From assembly GCF_016097555.1 (NCBI RefSeq), contig NC_054701.1, forward strand, positions 59,489,676 through 59,553,675: a stretch of 64,000 bases of DNA, read 5' to 3'. Source of the stretch: Gigantopelta aegis (taxonomy: Eukaryota; Mollusca; Gastropoda; Neomphalida; Peltospiridae). Below, in pieces: positions 36,801 to 44,599 of the stretch. The stretch's first letter is position 1. Each line of letters starts with the position of its first letter. Below the pieces are notes generated by a model. The model searched no databases, was not told where the DNA came from, and saw only the letters and a program-made list of their open reading frames with translations. A program made the translations under genes and the position numbers.

Positions 36801-38766
36801 TGTTAAAATGCTCGCCTAATGCGCGGTTGGTCTGGGATCGATCCCCGCCTGTGTTGGGCTATTTCTGGTTCCATCCAAGGGATGGGATGTAGCCCAGTGG
36901 TAAAATGCTCGCCTAATGCACGGATGGTCTGGGATCGATCCCTGCCTGTGTTGGGCTATTTCTGGTTCCATCCAAGGGGTGGGATGTAGCCCAGTGGTAA
37001 AATGCTCACCTAATGCGCGGTTGGTCTGGGATCGATCCCCGCCTGTGTTGGGCTATTTCTGGTTCCATCCAAGGGGTGGGATGTAGCTCAGTGGTAAAGT
37101 GCTCTATTGATGAATACATGGTTTGGGATTGGTCCCCATCGGTGGGCCGATTGGGCTATTTCTCATTCCAGCCAGTGCACCACGACTGGTATATCAAAGG
37201 CTATGGTATATACTGTCCTGTCTGTGGGATCCTTTGTTACTAATGGAAAAATGTGGGGGGTTTCCTCTCTAAGACTATATGACAAAATTACCAAATGTTT
37301 GACATCCAATAGCTGTTGATTAATAAATCAATGTGTTCTAGTGATGTCATTAAACAAAACAAACTTTTAACATCTAGTACTGGTATATCATAGCTCAAAT
37401 ATTTTCTTATGTTTTGAAAACAAAATAATGTTGATGTTGTAAATTGTTATAGGGTCCTGAACATCCTAATCCAGGAAGTCGATACAATGCTCGTGGGTTT
37501 CCTAGAGTTGGGTTCCTGCCAGACAATGACCAGGGTAGAAAGGTAAGTAACTGGTAGTGACAAGTGGAACAGTATTACCTTTATTAAATACAGTGAAACT
37601 TCTCCAAACCAGACACCTATGGGACAAAGTGTCCGATTTAGAGAGGTTCTGATATATATTGATATTTGAAAAGGGAGTCTGAAAGTCTATTGTTTTGCGG
37701 GGGTTTCACTGTATTGTCAGGTTTTTTCTTTTAGATAACATTGTTTAGATTTATGCTTATTTGAGCTATAATTGAAAAATGAGATACTCTTAGAATGAAC
37801 CAGAAGGGACACTGATAGTAAGTTCGTTATAACAGTAGTTCGTTGTACACATTTGAGCACGTTGGTTATTGATGTGGAGGGAGATAAAACGGGACTTTAC
37901 GATCAGTTCGTTCTAAGCAATAGTTTATTCTAAGCATATTCATTGTAAGTGTACTTTACTTACAAGTCATTTTTGTATTTTAAGAAACCTTAATAAATAA
38001 TCACAACACACTGACTTTGTGCAGTTATCTCTTCAGTTTCAATCTGTTAAGTGCTAGGTTCGTCTTTTTACGGTACTGGTAGCAGTTCCGAGTGGCTACA
38101 TAGCTCATTGCACAGCTGTGAGGTCACTAGCATTTCGCAGATTGCCGTCTCTTACTACTGAACATGTTTGTGCCAAGGATAGTAATGTTGAACCTTAACT
38201 GAATCAAAAATCAGAAATTTTCTTTTATTTTTTTTGAAATCATTCAGTTTGAATTTTACTAGCTTTCGTGTCTATTAAAATTATCAATGGCTGGTGAACC
38301 TTTTAAGCCCAATTTGACGGTTTATTTACCAAATTAATTGTATCATAAAAATATATACTAAAATATTAAAATCAAATAATTATGAACAGGAGGCCAATTC
38401 TTATTTAGGTTTACTAAGGCCTTAAAACAAATTTCCAGTGATATAGTTTACAGGTCAAGTTTTAAGATTATACTGGCATATTTTATGTTTTACAATTGCT
38501 GAGTATTGCCCGTCTGAAGGATAACAGTGTTCCATGTATGTCTTCAGGTTCTACAGTTGTTGATTACTGCATGGAAGAGAAGACTGATATTCACCATTGG
38601 CATGTCGACCACGACGGGAGAGAACGACACTGTAACGTGGAATGAAATTCACCACAAGACAGAGTTAGGTTCTAATGTCACCGGACATGGCTACCCAGAT
38701 GAAAATTATCTTGACAATGTGACATTGGAATTAGCAGTGCACGGGGTCACAGAAGATGACCTATGA
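23593..38766 (+). CDS. DTX: Deltex-family E3 ubiquitin-protein ligase (DTX1/2/4 type), nine coding exons
   Basis: Coding exons are 23593-23815, 27043-28009, 28489-28550, 29732-29893, 32769-32833, 33553-33699, 34929-35090, 37453-37542 and 38548-38766. All have GT/AG borders and the phases sum to 698 codons (human DTX1 is 620, fly deltex about 738). Domain order: WWE 1 (about 15-75), WWE 2 (about 85-165), a long Ser/Gln/Met-rich linker (about 180-470), a basic KSRKTKS patch, RING (about 495-550) and the Deltex C-terminal domain. In this family the WWE pair binds the Notch ankyrin repeats and RING-DTC is the E3 module; DTC binds NAD+/ADP-ribose. The product should act in the cytoplasm and endosomes on Notch signalling. 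The ATG is preceded by in-frame stops (TGA AAA TAA). Exons 2 to 9 are unambiguous; exons 3 to 5 rest on phase and fit. Confidence 0.95.
23816..24915. other. Deltex intron 1, first part
   Basis: Intronic AT-rich sequence. Short in-frame stretches near 24312-24865 show no family resemblance and no repeat copy was recognised. Confidence 0.4.
24916..25725. mobile_element. MITE family M3 (CAGGGCTTCTAGA ends), carrying a second element
   Basis: It starts CAGGGCTTCTAGAA and ends AATCTAGAAGCCCTG, an inverted pair. A 5-bp direct repeat GCAAT flanks it. A shorter, uninterrupted copy lies at 33831-34178 and a terminal piece at 59112-59163, sharing TTCACTA-CCCT-CTTTACTT and CAACATTGAATATCACTAGC. About 440 bp at 25201-25642 is a separate insertion missing from the copy at 33831. 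Confidence 0.8.
25201..25642. mobile_element. MITE family M4 nested in M3
   Basis: It begins CAGTGTTCGAGATTAACGG and ends TTTTTAAACTCAAAACACTG, giving inverted ends CAGTGTT-GAG-TTAA. AGTAT flanks it at 25196-25200 and 25643-25647. The interior repeats wording such as GGATACC and GATACTAAATTC. Absence from the paralogous M3 copy at 33831-34178 proves it is an insertion. Confidence 0.8.
25838..26643. mobile_element. Pogo/Tigger-like MITE, about 805 bp
   Basis: The left end (CAGTAGAATCTCATTGGGTC) mirrors the right end (GGCCAACGGGATTCAACTA). TA lies at both edges. Near the ends are matching segments (GGTCGAC, GGTCGAACTACCCAATGAGT). Ends of this form with TA duplication fit pogo/Tigger-type non-autonomous elements (inference). 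Confidence 0.65.
27043..28009 (+). CDS. DTX: Deltex exon 2: WWE domain 2 and low-complexity linker
   Basis: The acceptor CTTTTACAG joins RQGS to [13 protein letters not shown], the conserved bridge between the two WWE domains. The second WWE follows ([20 protein letters not shown], then [28 protein letters not shown]). After it comes about 220 residues rich in Ser, Asn, Gln, Met and Pro with a nuclear-signal-like [16 protein letters not shown] patch. A short in-frame duplication ([11 protein letters not shown]) is visible. The exon ends in phase 2 at GG/GTGGGT. Translation past that point (WVFSIYIQ...) is intronic. Confidence 0.95.
28091..28266 (-). mobile_element. SINE family A fragment in Deltex intron 2
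   Basis: The reverse complement shows CCAGTGTTCCACAACTGGTG, GGGATGGTGCATATAAAAGA, TAGCCCATGAGGTGGCGACA and ATATGTCTGATGCCATAT. Head and tail are missing. Confidence 0.8.
28551..29731. other. Deltex intron 3, with unnamed repeat copy 3
   Basis: 29395-29535 is the third copy of the repeat at 17330-17470 (ACAAAACATTTTTGTTTTCT, CTACGTCAAGCCAAACTGGA, then an A-rich end). The remainder shows nothing recognisable. Confidence 0.45.
29732..29893 (+). CDS. DTX: Deltex exon 4, ending just before a MITE
   Basis: The acceptor AACTTGCAG joins exon 3 (28489-28550, [20 protein letters not shown]) to [20 protein letters not shown] and ends in the basic [14 protein letters not shown], comparable to the RKTKKKHLKKSK stretch before the RING of vertebrate DTX1. 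The donor A/GTAAGG at 29893 is 17 bp upstream of a pogo-like MITE whose first bases (CAGTAA) supply an in-frame stop if the intron is retained. Confidence 0.85.
29911..30455. mobile_element. MITE family M5 (CAGTGAAACCCC type), interrupted
   Basis: It starts CAGTAAAACCCCTTTAAACC with GGACACC following, and resumes after the nested element at GGGGTATCTGGTTTAGAGAG. Other copies are at 32480-32654 and 37591-37711. TA precedes the start. The end is degenerate near GGGTCCAGTTTTTGGTG. Ends and TA target suggest a pogo-like non-autonomous element. Confidence 0.7.
29971..30337. mobile_element. TTAA MITE family M1, intact ends, nested in M5
   Basis: The first 28 bases (from TTAAAGGGACATTCCTGAG through GCTGCA) and the last 28 (from TGCAGCAAACTCAGG through CCCTTTAA) are perfect reverse complements. 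TTAA is at each edge. The interior runs in the opposite direction to the 9415-9746 copy. Perfect termini suggest relatively recent transposition. Confidence 0.9.
30490..31130 (+). mobile_element. Two SINE family B tail fragments and a poly-C tract
   Basis: 30490-30622 (GGCTAATGTAGCGGGTTTTT to TAGTGGTGTCGTTAAACAAA) and 31060-31130 (GGACATCCAATATCAAATGT to TGGTGTCGTTAAACAAAACA) are family B 3' ends. Between them is a C run of about 31 bases at 30809-30839, which creates spurious poly-Pro and poly-Gly frames. Confidence 0.65.
31203..31529 (+). mobile_element. SINE family A, full length, with 13-bp target-site duplication
   Basis: Head GGGACGGGACGTAGCCAGTG, B box GGGATCGATCCTTG, centre CGTTCCAGCCAGTGCTCC, the AATCGAAAAGAGTAGCCC block and tail GAGTGTGTCGTTAAATAAAA with TTCC repeats. 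TTCATTTCTCAGT flanks it at 31190-31202 and 31530-31542. Confidence 0.95.
31669..32316 (+). mobile_element. SINE family D with a MITE inside its tail
   Basis: The SINE body runs 31669-31920 (head CGGCCTCGGTGATGTCATGT, B-box-like GGGTTCGCAGCCCGG, TTGAACCTTGATTGGATATA). Its A-rich tail resumes at 32298-32316 (GAAAAGAAAG type). AGTCTAGTCTAA flanks the whole compound at 31657-31668 and 32317-32328. The MITE at 31921-32297 therefore jumped into the SINE tail after the SINE had landed. Confidence 0.85.
31921..32297. mobile_element. TTAA MITE family M6, 377 bp
   Basis: It starts TTAAAAGGACATACCCTAGT and ends CCAGGACCTGTCCCTTTAA; the ends are inverted and TTAA is at both edges. Interior landmarks (AAGGCATATTTTGTACCATT, TTACAGGTTTGTAGATTAAA) recur at 39068-39450, and the left part again at 63816-64000. 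Confidence 0.85.
32480..32654. mobile_element. MITE family M5 copy, 175 bp
   Basis: It starts CAGTGAAACCCCTCTAAACT and ends GTCCGATTTTGAGAGGTTTC with ACTT. It has inverted ends with TA before the start. It sits 115 bp upstream of Deltex exon 5. Confidence 0.75.
33553..33699 (+). CDS. DTX: Deltex exon 6: RING finger
   Basis: It encodes [14 protein letters not shown], then [20 protein letters not shown], continuing in exon 7 with [15 protein letters not shown]. The zinc ligands fit C-x2-C, C-x-H-x2-H-x2-C and C-x2-C, matching DTX1 (CTIC, RCGHMYHLLC, CPTC). All visible ligands are intact, so the ligase should be active. Exon 5 (32769-32833) supplies [20 protein letters not shown] before it, as in other Deltex proteins. 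Confidence 0.95.
33831..34178. mobile_element. MITE family M3 copy without insertion, 348 bp
   Basis: CAGGGCTTCTAGAATTTTTA at the left and CATAATCTAGAAGCCCTG at the right form inverted ends. TTCTAC flanks it on both sides. It gives the empty-site reference for the nested M4 element in the other M3 copy. Confidence 0.85.
34527..34842 (-). mobile_element. SINE family A with near-perfect target-site duplication
   Basis: Minus strand: head GGAACGTAGCTCAGTGGTAC, GATCGATTCCCGTCGG, centre GTTCCAGCCAGTGCTCCACA, tail GAGTGTGTCGTTAAATTAAA. ACAAACTATTGAA (34514-34526) and ACAGACTATTGAA (34843-34855) flank it. It lies 87 bp upstream of Deltex exon 7. Confidence 0.9.
34929..38766 (+). CDS. DTX: Deltex exons 7-9: end of RING and DTC domain
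   Basis: Exon 7 (34929-35090) carries [29 protein letters not shown] and [13 protein letters not shown]. Exon 8 (37453-37542) carries [18 protein letters not shown] and LPDNDQGRK. Exon 9 (38548-38766) carries [53 protein letters not shown] and the stop at 38764-38766. These blocks are diagnostic of the Deltex C-terminal domain and are highly conserved, including the His-rich NEIHHKTE motif near the ligand pocket. The intron between exons 7 and 8 holds the tandem arrays. Confidence 0.95.
35219..35440 (+). repeat. Dispersed repeat F, copy 2
   Basis: Landmarks are GCACATTCAGAGCAAGCTGT, CACGCCTGTCATGGGTACAG, GACAGGAAAGGGGTGGGGTG, GTGCAAGAGAGCACCAGTAA and GGTAACGGGTGATGGGTGGG. The first half is shared with 5995-6455. 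The class is unknown. Confidence 0.6.
35886..36194 (-). mobile_element. SINE family B, near full length
   Basis: Reading the minus strand: GGGCGGGACGTGGCCCAGTG head, CGTCGGTGGGCCCATTGGG, GTTCCAGCTAATGTGCCACG, ATGTAGCGGGTTTTCTCTCT and a tail with GGTGTCGGTAAACCAAAC. The head ends exactly where the 73-bp tandem array starts. Confidence 0.85.
36195..36559 (+). repeat. 73-bp tandem array, five copies
   Basis: The unit begins TCTACCTACACGGATGTCAT and includes AGAGGAAAGTTCAGTGTACG and CATCTAAACGTCCCC. Unit starts are 36195, 36268, 36341, 36414 and 36487. Units 1, 3 and 5 carry CCACACCTC; units 2 and 4 carry CCACATCTC; otherwise they are essentially identical. That alternation makes a 146-bp higher-order repeat. 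It lies in the Deltex intron between exons 7 and 8. Confidence 0.97.
36591..37075 (+). repeat. 97-bp tandem array of SINE tRNA-like heads, five copies
   Basis: Each unit holds an A-box region (GGGATGTAGCCCAGTGGTAA), a B-box region (TCTGGGATCGATCCCCGCC) and the start of the SINE body (TTGGGCTATTTCTGGTTCC). The B boxes start at 36640, 36737, 36834, 36931 and 37028, an exact 97-bp period. The series ends where a complete family B SINE begins. Each unit keeps the RNA polymerase III promoter boxes. Confidence 0.97.
37076..37365 (+). mobile_element. SINE family B, full length, capping the head array
   Basis: Head GGGATGTAGCTCAGTGGTAA, B-box-like GGGATTGGTCCCCATC, centre CATTCCAGCCAGTGCACCAC, 3' domain AATTACCAAATGTTTGACAT and tail TAGTGATGTCATTAAACAAA. 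It is oriented opposite to the family B SINE at 35886-36194. Exon 8 of Deltex begins 88 bp further on. Confidence 0.9.
37591..37711. mobile_element. MITE family M5 copy, 121 bp
   Basis: CAGTGAAACTTCTCC at the left, GGGGGTTTCACTG at the right and TA on both sides. It is the shortest copy of this family here and lies in the last Deltex intron. Confidence 0.8.
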
Positions 38767-38890
38767 GGGTGTGGGGGTGTGGGGTGGGGGTGTCATGGTG
38801 AATGAAAATAGAATCTTCCAGACATAATTGTAATTTTTGTCATAGCAAATTGGCATTTTGTCAGTATTGACAGGAGATAAGTTATGATGA

Positions 38891-38896
38891 AATAAA
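38891..38896 (+). terminator. DTX: Probable polyadenylation signal of Deltex
   Basis: AATAAA lies about 125 bp after the Deltex stop codon, followed by a T-rich stretch. It is the first canonical signal downstream. A distal site cannot be excluded. Confidence 0.5.
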
Positions 38897-39012
38897 TATG
38901 CATTTAACCTTTACATTTCACTAACGGCAATAATTGTCATCTCAAAGTTCGGGGAAGAGGCTTTGGAGGTCATACACCCTCCTGAGCTCAAAGCAAATTT
39001 TAGTTTTGTTTT

Positions 39013-39014
<2 letters not shown>

Positions 39015-39055
<41 letters not shown>
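39015..39055. repeat. (TA)n microsatellite
   Basis: A pure TA run of about 40 bp just before the MITE at 39068. Confidence 0.95.
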
Positions 39056-39058
<3 letters not shown>

Positions 39059-39067
39059 TATTTGTAT

Positions 39068-39450
39068 TTAAAGGAACAGACCCTAGTTTCCTAACACTAC
39101 AGCATACTTTTCACTATTAAAGCCATTTATGATCACTGAAAGCAAACATTACTTATATTGTATTCTTTAGTTTCTCCATTTCCGTAGAACCGAAGTGTTT
39201 CTGGTCTTCTTTGGGTTTCTAATACAAAACAATGCATTTTTTACATTTTTGAAAATGCACATGCATCTGAAAAGTAGCGGTTTATTGATTCGAGTTCTGG
39301 TCTATTTTCAAGGATATTTCCCATTTTGACGTCACACTCTCTTCTTTCACGCTACGTACTGCAACTTTATCCATATGAGTTACAGGTTTGTAAATTAACT
39401 AAACTTAGTGTCCATTTTTGATGGGTTAAAACTAGGCTGTGCCCCTTTAA
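39068..39450. mobile_element. TTAA MITE family M6, 383 bp
   Basis: It starts TTAAAGGAACAGACCCTAGT and ends AAACTAGGCTGTGCCCCTTT with AA. TTAA is at both edges and the termini are inverted. The interior matches 31921-32297 (AAAATGCACATGCATCTGAA, GAGTTACAGGTTTGTAAATT). Confidence 0.85.
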
Positions 39451-39756
39451 GTTACTTGAGGGCAAATGTTTGCTTCTACATTTGTAGTTACCTGCCATCA
39501 CTTACAACAGTGTAGCGTATCACGACACAATACTGAACATGTGTTCCATTAGATTCTTCACCTAAAATGTTCCTGCATAGACCACTGCATCTACAACCCT
39601 TCTTTTTTTATTATTTACTCACTACTTTTACATGATCCATAAGGGTCATTCTCAATTTAAAATCAGATTTTATTGCCCATTCATCTTGGGAGGTTTTCGA
39701 AAGCAGCCTTCTGATAGGTTAAAGGAAAACATTATCTGGATGCAGCATAACATCGG

Positions 39757-40497
39757 GCTTTGTTACTTGTTCTAATAACAATATTTTGGGAGGAATGGAC
39801 TAATAGAATCTATCACTGTTGTGAAGTTTAGATAACGTAATTTCAACCCAAGGGACAAAACATTTTTGTCCTGAGAGTTGGAATTACATTTTCTCCCATC
39901 CCTAGCCATGTAAGACGGACCTATTCCACGACGTCAGTCCATGCGGGATAAATCTGTCTTGCATGGGCTATGACTTCATTGAAGTTAACATGGGAAGTAT
40001 TACGGCGTTGGCATAGGTCATATATGACGTCATATCAATGCAAGTTGGTTAGTTTTAGATCAATATTTTGTTATTAAAACCTTCATTGTAAAAGTTATCG
40101 TGTTAATTTGTAGTGTTCAATTATATTTAACACATGAAACAGACGCGACATAAATGATAGTGTAGTTTGTTTATGATAAAACGGTCAAATAAAGAAGTTA
40201 CTTTTTCAGCCATCTTTTTTGGTTCATATAAAATAATGGTTTATTTATTAAATGAATTGGAGAAGAAAAGAAAAAGACTCCCATATTATGCGGTCATGTG
40301 GAATAGAAAAAGTACACGCTCAGTGGTGAATATTTTGACTATGGGACTTGGCAAGCCTAGTCCAAGGTCGAAATTTCCACCATCTTGGGTGTACTTTTTC
40401 TATCCCACATGACCACACATGATGGAGTCTATTAATCTACACCTCACAACAGTGATCGATTCTTTTTCTTGCCTATTTGATTACAGCAACAAAGCAT
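39757..40497. repeat. Large foldback-like element
   Basis: Left: AATAGAATCTATCACTGTTG (about 39803). Right, reverse complement: AAGAATCGATCACTGTTGTG (about 40445). Inside is a second pair, CATGTGGAATAGAAAAAGTA (from 40296) against CATGTGGGATAGAAAAAGTA (the complement of the strand ending near 40412). A short plus-strand frame through the second pair has no known relative and probably reflects the repeat. Confidence 0.5.
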
Positions 40498-41056
40498 TAA
40501 TTTTGTAAGCTAAGGTTTGTTTATTCTAGAACGATTTATAAACATTTCATCTACAAATTAATTTAATCATACACTGAAAAATATTGTCCACATTATGCAG
40601 TAGCATTTAAAACTAACAACTTAACCATAAATATAAAGTTAAAAATATTAACTTGATTAAATATTTTACAAAACATAAAATGGTAACTTGAGGAATAAGA
40701 ACCAGATAGATTTATCTAGCACTGTGCGAAAGCTATTCAGTCCAGTGGGCGAGAAAGAACGATCTGCACCTGTAGGTTTTTTAACTACATCCTATTTGTA
40801 GTTTGGTGAGGCTGGCCTCCTAAATAGCTTTGGCATATTTTCAACTGTTAAACAAATCAGTCATGACAAAATCTTGCTTGCTTTGTTGTTGTTTTTTGGA
40901 TGAAATTTAAAACACAAGTTAGGCAAATATTTGAGAATGTAATGAAAATAGAGAATAGTGTTCAATAACAATTTTTTTTAGCAAGACTGCCCAAGATTCC
41001 AACATCAACTATAGCACTGTATTTAATTTATACTATGAATCTTTCTTTATTACAAG

Positions 41057-41725
41057 TTTGTATAAACTTATTACAATACACAGTAAATTAGCACTAAATA
41101 ATGCTTTCAAAGTGGCATCCGACGTTACACAAAATTGACAGTGCTTTATACAGTATTTATATTAGATAGGAATTCAGTTTAATGATATAAAATATGAATT
41201 TATATTAGATAGGAATTCAGTTTAATGATATAAAATATGAAAAGTGCTTTCTTGGTAGTTTCCATTTACATGTATCTATGGTAATTAAAAATTTCATATG
41301 AACAAAGTATTCATTGTTTTTCTCATTTTGTAATCATGTGTTCATCAAGTGGAATTACAATAAAGCCTTTGTGAACTACAAAACCCATTTTTGTATAAAC
41401 TTATTACAATACACAGTAAATTAGCACTAAATAATGCTTTCAAAGTGGCATCCGACGTTACACAAAATTGACAAGTGCTTTATACAGTATTTATATTAGA
41501 TAGGAATTCAGTTTAATGATATAAAATATGAATTTATATTGGATAGGAATTCAGTTTAATGATATAAAATATGAAAAGTGCTTTCTTGGTAGTTTCCATT
41601 TACATGTATCTATGGTAATTAAAAATTTCATATGAACAAAGTATTCATTGTTTTTCTCATTTTGTAATCATGTGTTCATCAAGTGGAATTACAATAAAGC
41701 CTTTGTGAACTACAAAACCCATTTT
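41057..41725. repeat. 333-bp tandem duplication containing a 43-bp tandem duplication
   Basis: The unit starting TTTGTATAAACTTATTACAA occurs at 41057 and 41390 with only a few differences. Inside each unit the 43-bp segment with TATTAGATAGGAATTCAGTT is itself doubled. The first unit ends in the middle of what continues uniquely after the second (AACCCATTTTGCTGCTGGTC). Confidence 0.95.
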
Positions 41726-44326
41726 GCTGCTGGTCTTGGCATCAGCATGTGCTACATGTTCACTGAAATACTTCCAATGACCATTATTAGGAGTATCGGT
41801 TTCCGTTCCCTTCTTGCCAAGATTTCTATGTAGATCTTGCAACCTGAAACACTCCATAGGGTCAGGAATGTGAGAGGCTGGAACAAAAAAGCTTACTGCG
41901 GCTGGGGTCCAGGGGCCGCTCGAGGGTCCCTGAAGGAAAATTGGTGTTTGCAACTCCTGGAATTACCAAAAATTGCATTCAATGCCAACAAAGCTAAACT
42001 GGTTATAACGTAATGCAAGGCACATATCATAAACTTGAAACTGTAAAAACATGCAAATGAACCTTGTGTGGGTTTTTTTTTCATTTTTTTATAAACAAAA
42101 TGGAAAAGTGCACTTTAAGGTTCATAGCTTGCATCCCTACTCCTCAAACTGCACCCAAGTGTGAAATAATCCATATATAGTTAGTACATATCAACGATAC
42201 ATTCCACAAGAACGCCAAGTGTGACGTAACACTTTGCGACATCATTGATTGGCACGCTACAACTTACAGGAACGTCTCCCAAATTAGTTGAGCGATACAA
42301 ATTATGATCAATTATGGTTAATAAATAGGATATTAAACTCGCTTCCATTTCGTATCAAGTTTATGTCCCTCGTGAAATAATTTCACTCTTTAAAAGAACC
42401 ACATACATCTCGTTTCAGGAGACTGTTGCATATGCAACAAATAATGGAAAAACTTGGTCTAGACAATGTAGAAGAAAGCTGCTTCAATCAAACAGGGCAC
42501 TTATGTTTGGCAGTATAGACTTTTATAAAACACTTTCTTAAACAGGACAGGGCTTTTAGTATACGTCGTGACATATTAGGCCATAAAAACCCATGGATTT
42601 CAATGTCATTCAACATATTTAATTCATAAACCCATAATTTCGACATCACTAGTTTGATTTCACAAATGACCAGGATTTGCAAGTTAGCGTTCCATTCTCA
42701 ACTGTTATGCATAGGATTATTTAAAACAACAACTTCCATTTCATTTTATAGTTTTATTTTTTAAGAAGGTACACAACTCTGATGAAGAAACAAAACCAAG
42801 TAAAGATACTTCAGTTACATGTACATGTAAACAAGGTTTCCATAGTTAACACAAACATGAATATTCATTTCTGCATAAATGTCAGTAGGACTCACCGTGT
42901 CAGTAGTCAAATTAGCCTAATGATAGTTTGCTTACATTTTGTGGGGGGTGGTGGTGGTGGTGGTGGTAAAATCCTATCTTCTAAAACAAAATACTTTCCT
43001 TGTGAGACCTGGTACCAACTGTTCAAAACTGTTACATGATAATTAGATAATCTTATATTTTATTTAAAACAAAAGAATTCAATTAAACTTTTTTTTCTAA
43101 GATTACTTAACTATCCTTAACCTTAAGAAAAAGTATATATTACTTGCAAGGCTTTTATTTGAGTTTCCAAAATTTCCATTAATATAACTGGTTACACTAC
43201 CTAATGTTTGAACCGGAGAGCTAATTAAATATTTCCCCATTTCTTGATGCATTCAAACTGATAAGCAAATACGTATTCACCAGTCTTATTCACCATGTAT
43301 TAATTTTGAACAGCCACCTGTTCCTAATAAGTCAAAAGACATTTGCAATTGTCAACTTCCTAATAGGAACAGTTGACCATGACACCAAAACATTTCAAGA
43401 CCACGTGATTCGTAACAATATTTTGTACACCTACTATAGACATTGGAACACACTTAAATAGGCTACATTCAAAGTCCCTTTCTCACATCATTTACATATT
43501 TACATTATATACATGTGTTCTCCCAACACACACTTGGAATTGTGAGCACTATATTATGTATCAAAATATGTACATGCCTATACATAATATGCAATTTTTC
43601 AATACCTACCAAAATAAAAAGTATTAAATGCTTTCCTTTTATTGAAATTTTGGTACTACTTTTACTTAATATGGTATCAATAAGTGTCAAATTGTTATTA
43701 GCTATGCAATTAAAAAAAAAAAAAAAAGATCATAATTCTGGTGTTGAATCAGTCGAGTTACAGCCAGAAACACATTACAAAATAAGACATAAAACAAAAC
43801 TATCATATAATATTAAAGAAAAGATACAATTACTTGTTGTACCAACTAAATTACTATATGGCTTCGTTTTCTGCCTTAGAAATGGATGCAAAACATTATG
43901 GAATTGCATTAGACCACTTCAACTTAAGCATAATGTTCCACCAGTCTAATTTACACACAAAAATCATGTTATCACTTTTGGAAATATTATGTATCATCTT
44001 TGTTCTCTGAGAACAAGGAAGCTGCTGCTCTTGAATTCTTTTTTAGGATTCTTTCTCGTGTTAACTGGTGGATTATAAACACACTGCACACACAATTACA
44101 TATTTAATACATAAATGTGTACATAATTCTACCAACGGTGGGTTTCGTTTCATTACCAAAATCCACTATAAGACAAAAACAAAAATGATGCACTATGACT
44201 TTTGTTGGCTCTCTGGACGTGGATGAAGATTTTAAATCTACAAGATTTGTTTTACAATACAGCACCGATGAGATAATAAAACATTACTGCCAAGCATTGT
44301 GAAAGTCAGAAAGCCATCTGCGATTG
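41726..44326 (-). other. Downstream flank of RSRC2 (possible 3' UTR)
   Basis: AT-rich and SINE-free, directly 3' of the RSRC2 stop. An open minus-strand frame of 98 codons at 41657-41953 (containing PDPMECFRLQDLHRNLGKKG) has no family I recognise and partly overlaps the duplication. Short GGT repeats lie at about 42941-42966. No other gene is supported. Confidence 0.35.
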
Positions 44327-44599
44327 TCACTGATGTGGCAAAGTCTGAGACCCGAACCCCAGCCCCACCCCTCTCTGCGTGTGAGTCGTCATTCTAGCGA
44401 ACTCGTACTCCTTGTCCAAGTGATAAAACAGTTCCTCCTGTTTCTTTTTAATCTCCTCCAGTTCTTTGGCCTTATCCTCATCCACTTCGTGTTCTTCACC
44501 TTCCTTCATTCCCATCAGTTTGCGGAACTTGGCAGCCATCCGTCCATCGTTATCAGAAATAAAGGCTGTAGCCTGCCACTGACCAGTTGTTTCAGCTTC
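44327..44599 (-). CDS. RSRC2: RSRC2 last exon
   Basis: The acceptor AATTTCAG opens with EAETTGQWQATAFISDNDGR and continues through KFRKLMGMKEGEE, a Lys/Glu-rich coiled coil (KAKELEEIKKKQEELFYHLD) and THTQRGVGLGFGSQTLPHQ with the stop at 44327-44329. The family C-terminus is complete. Confidence 0.95.
   Translation of the reverse strand, partial: EAETTGQWQATAFISDNDGRMAAKFRKLMGMKEGEEHEVDEDKAKELEEIKKKQEELFYHLDKEYEFARMTTHTQRGVGLGFGSQTLPHQ

Noticed and set aside
36195-37075. CRISPR array
   Set aside because: The units are contiguous repeats of 73 and 97 bp with no unique spacers, in a eukaryotic intron.
43515-43949. 144-codon plus-strand frame
   Set aside because: AT-rich, Ile/Lys-rich composition with a poly-Lys run from an A tract; no family resemblance and no splice context.
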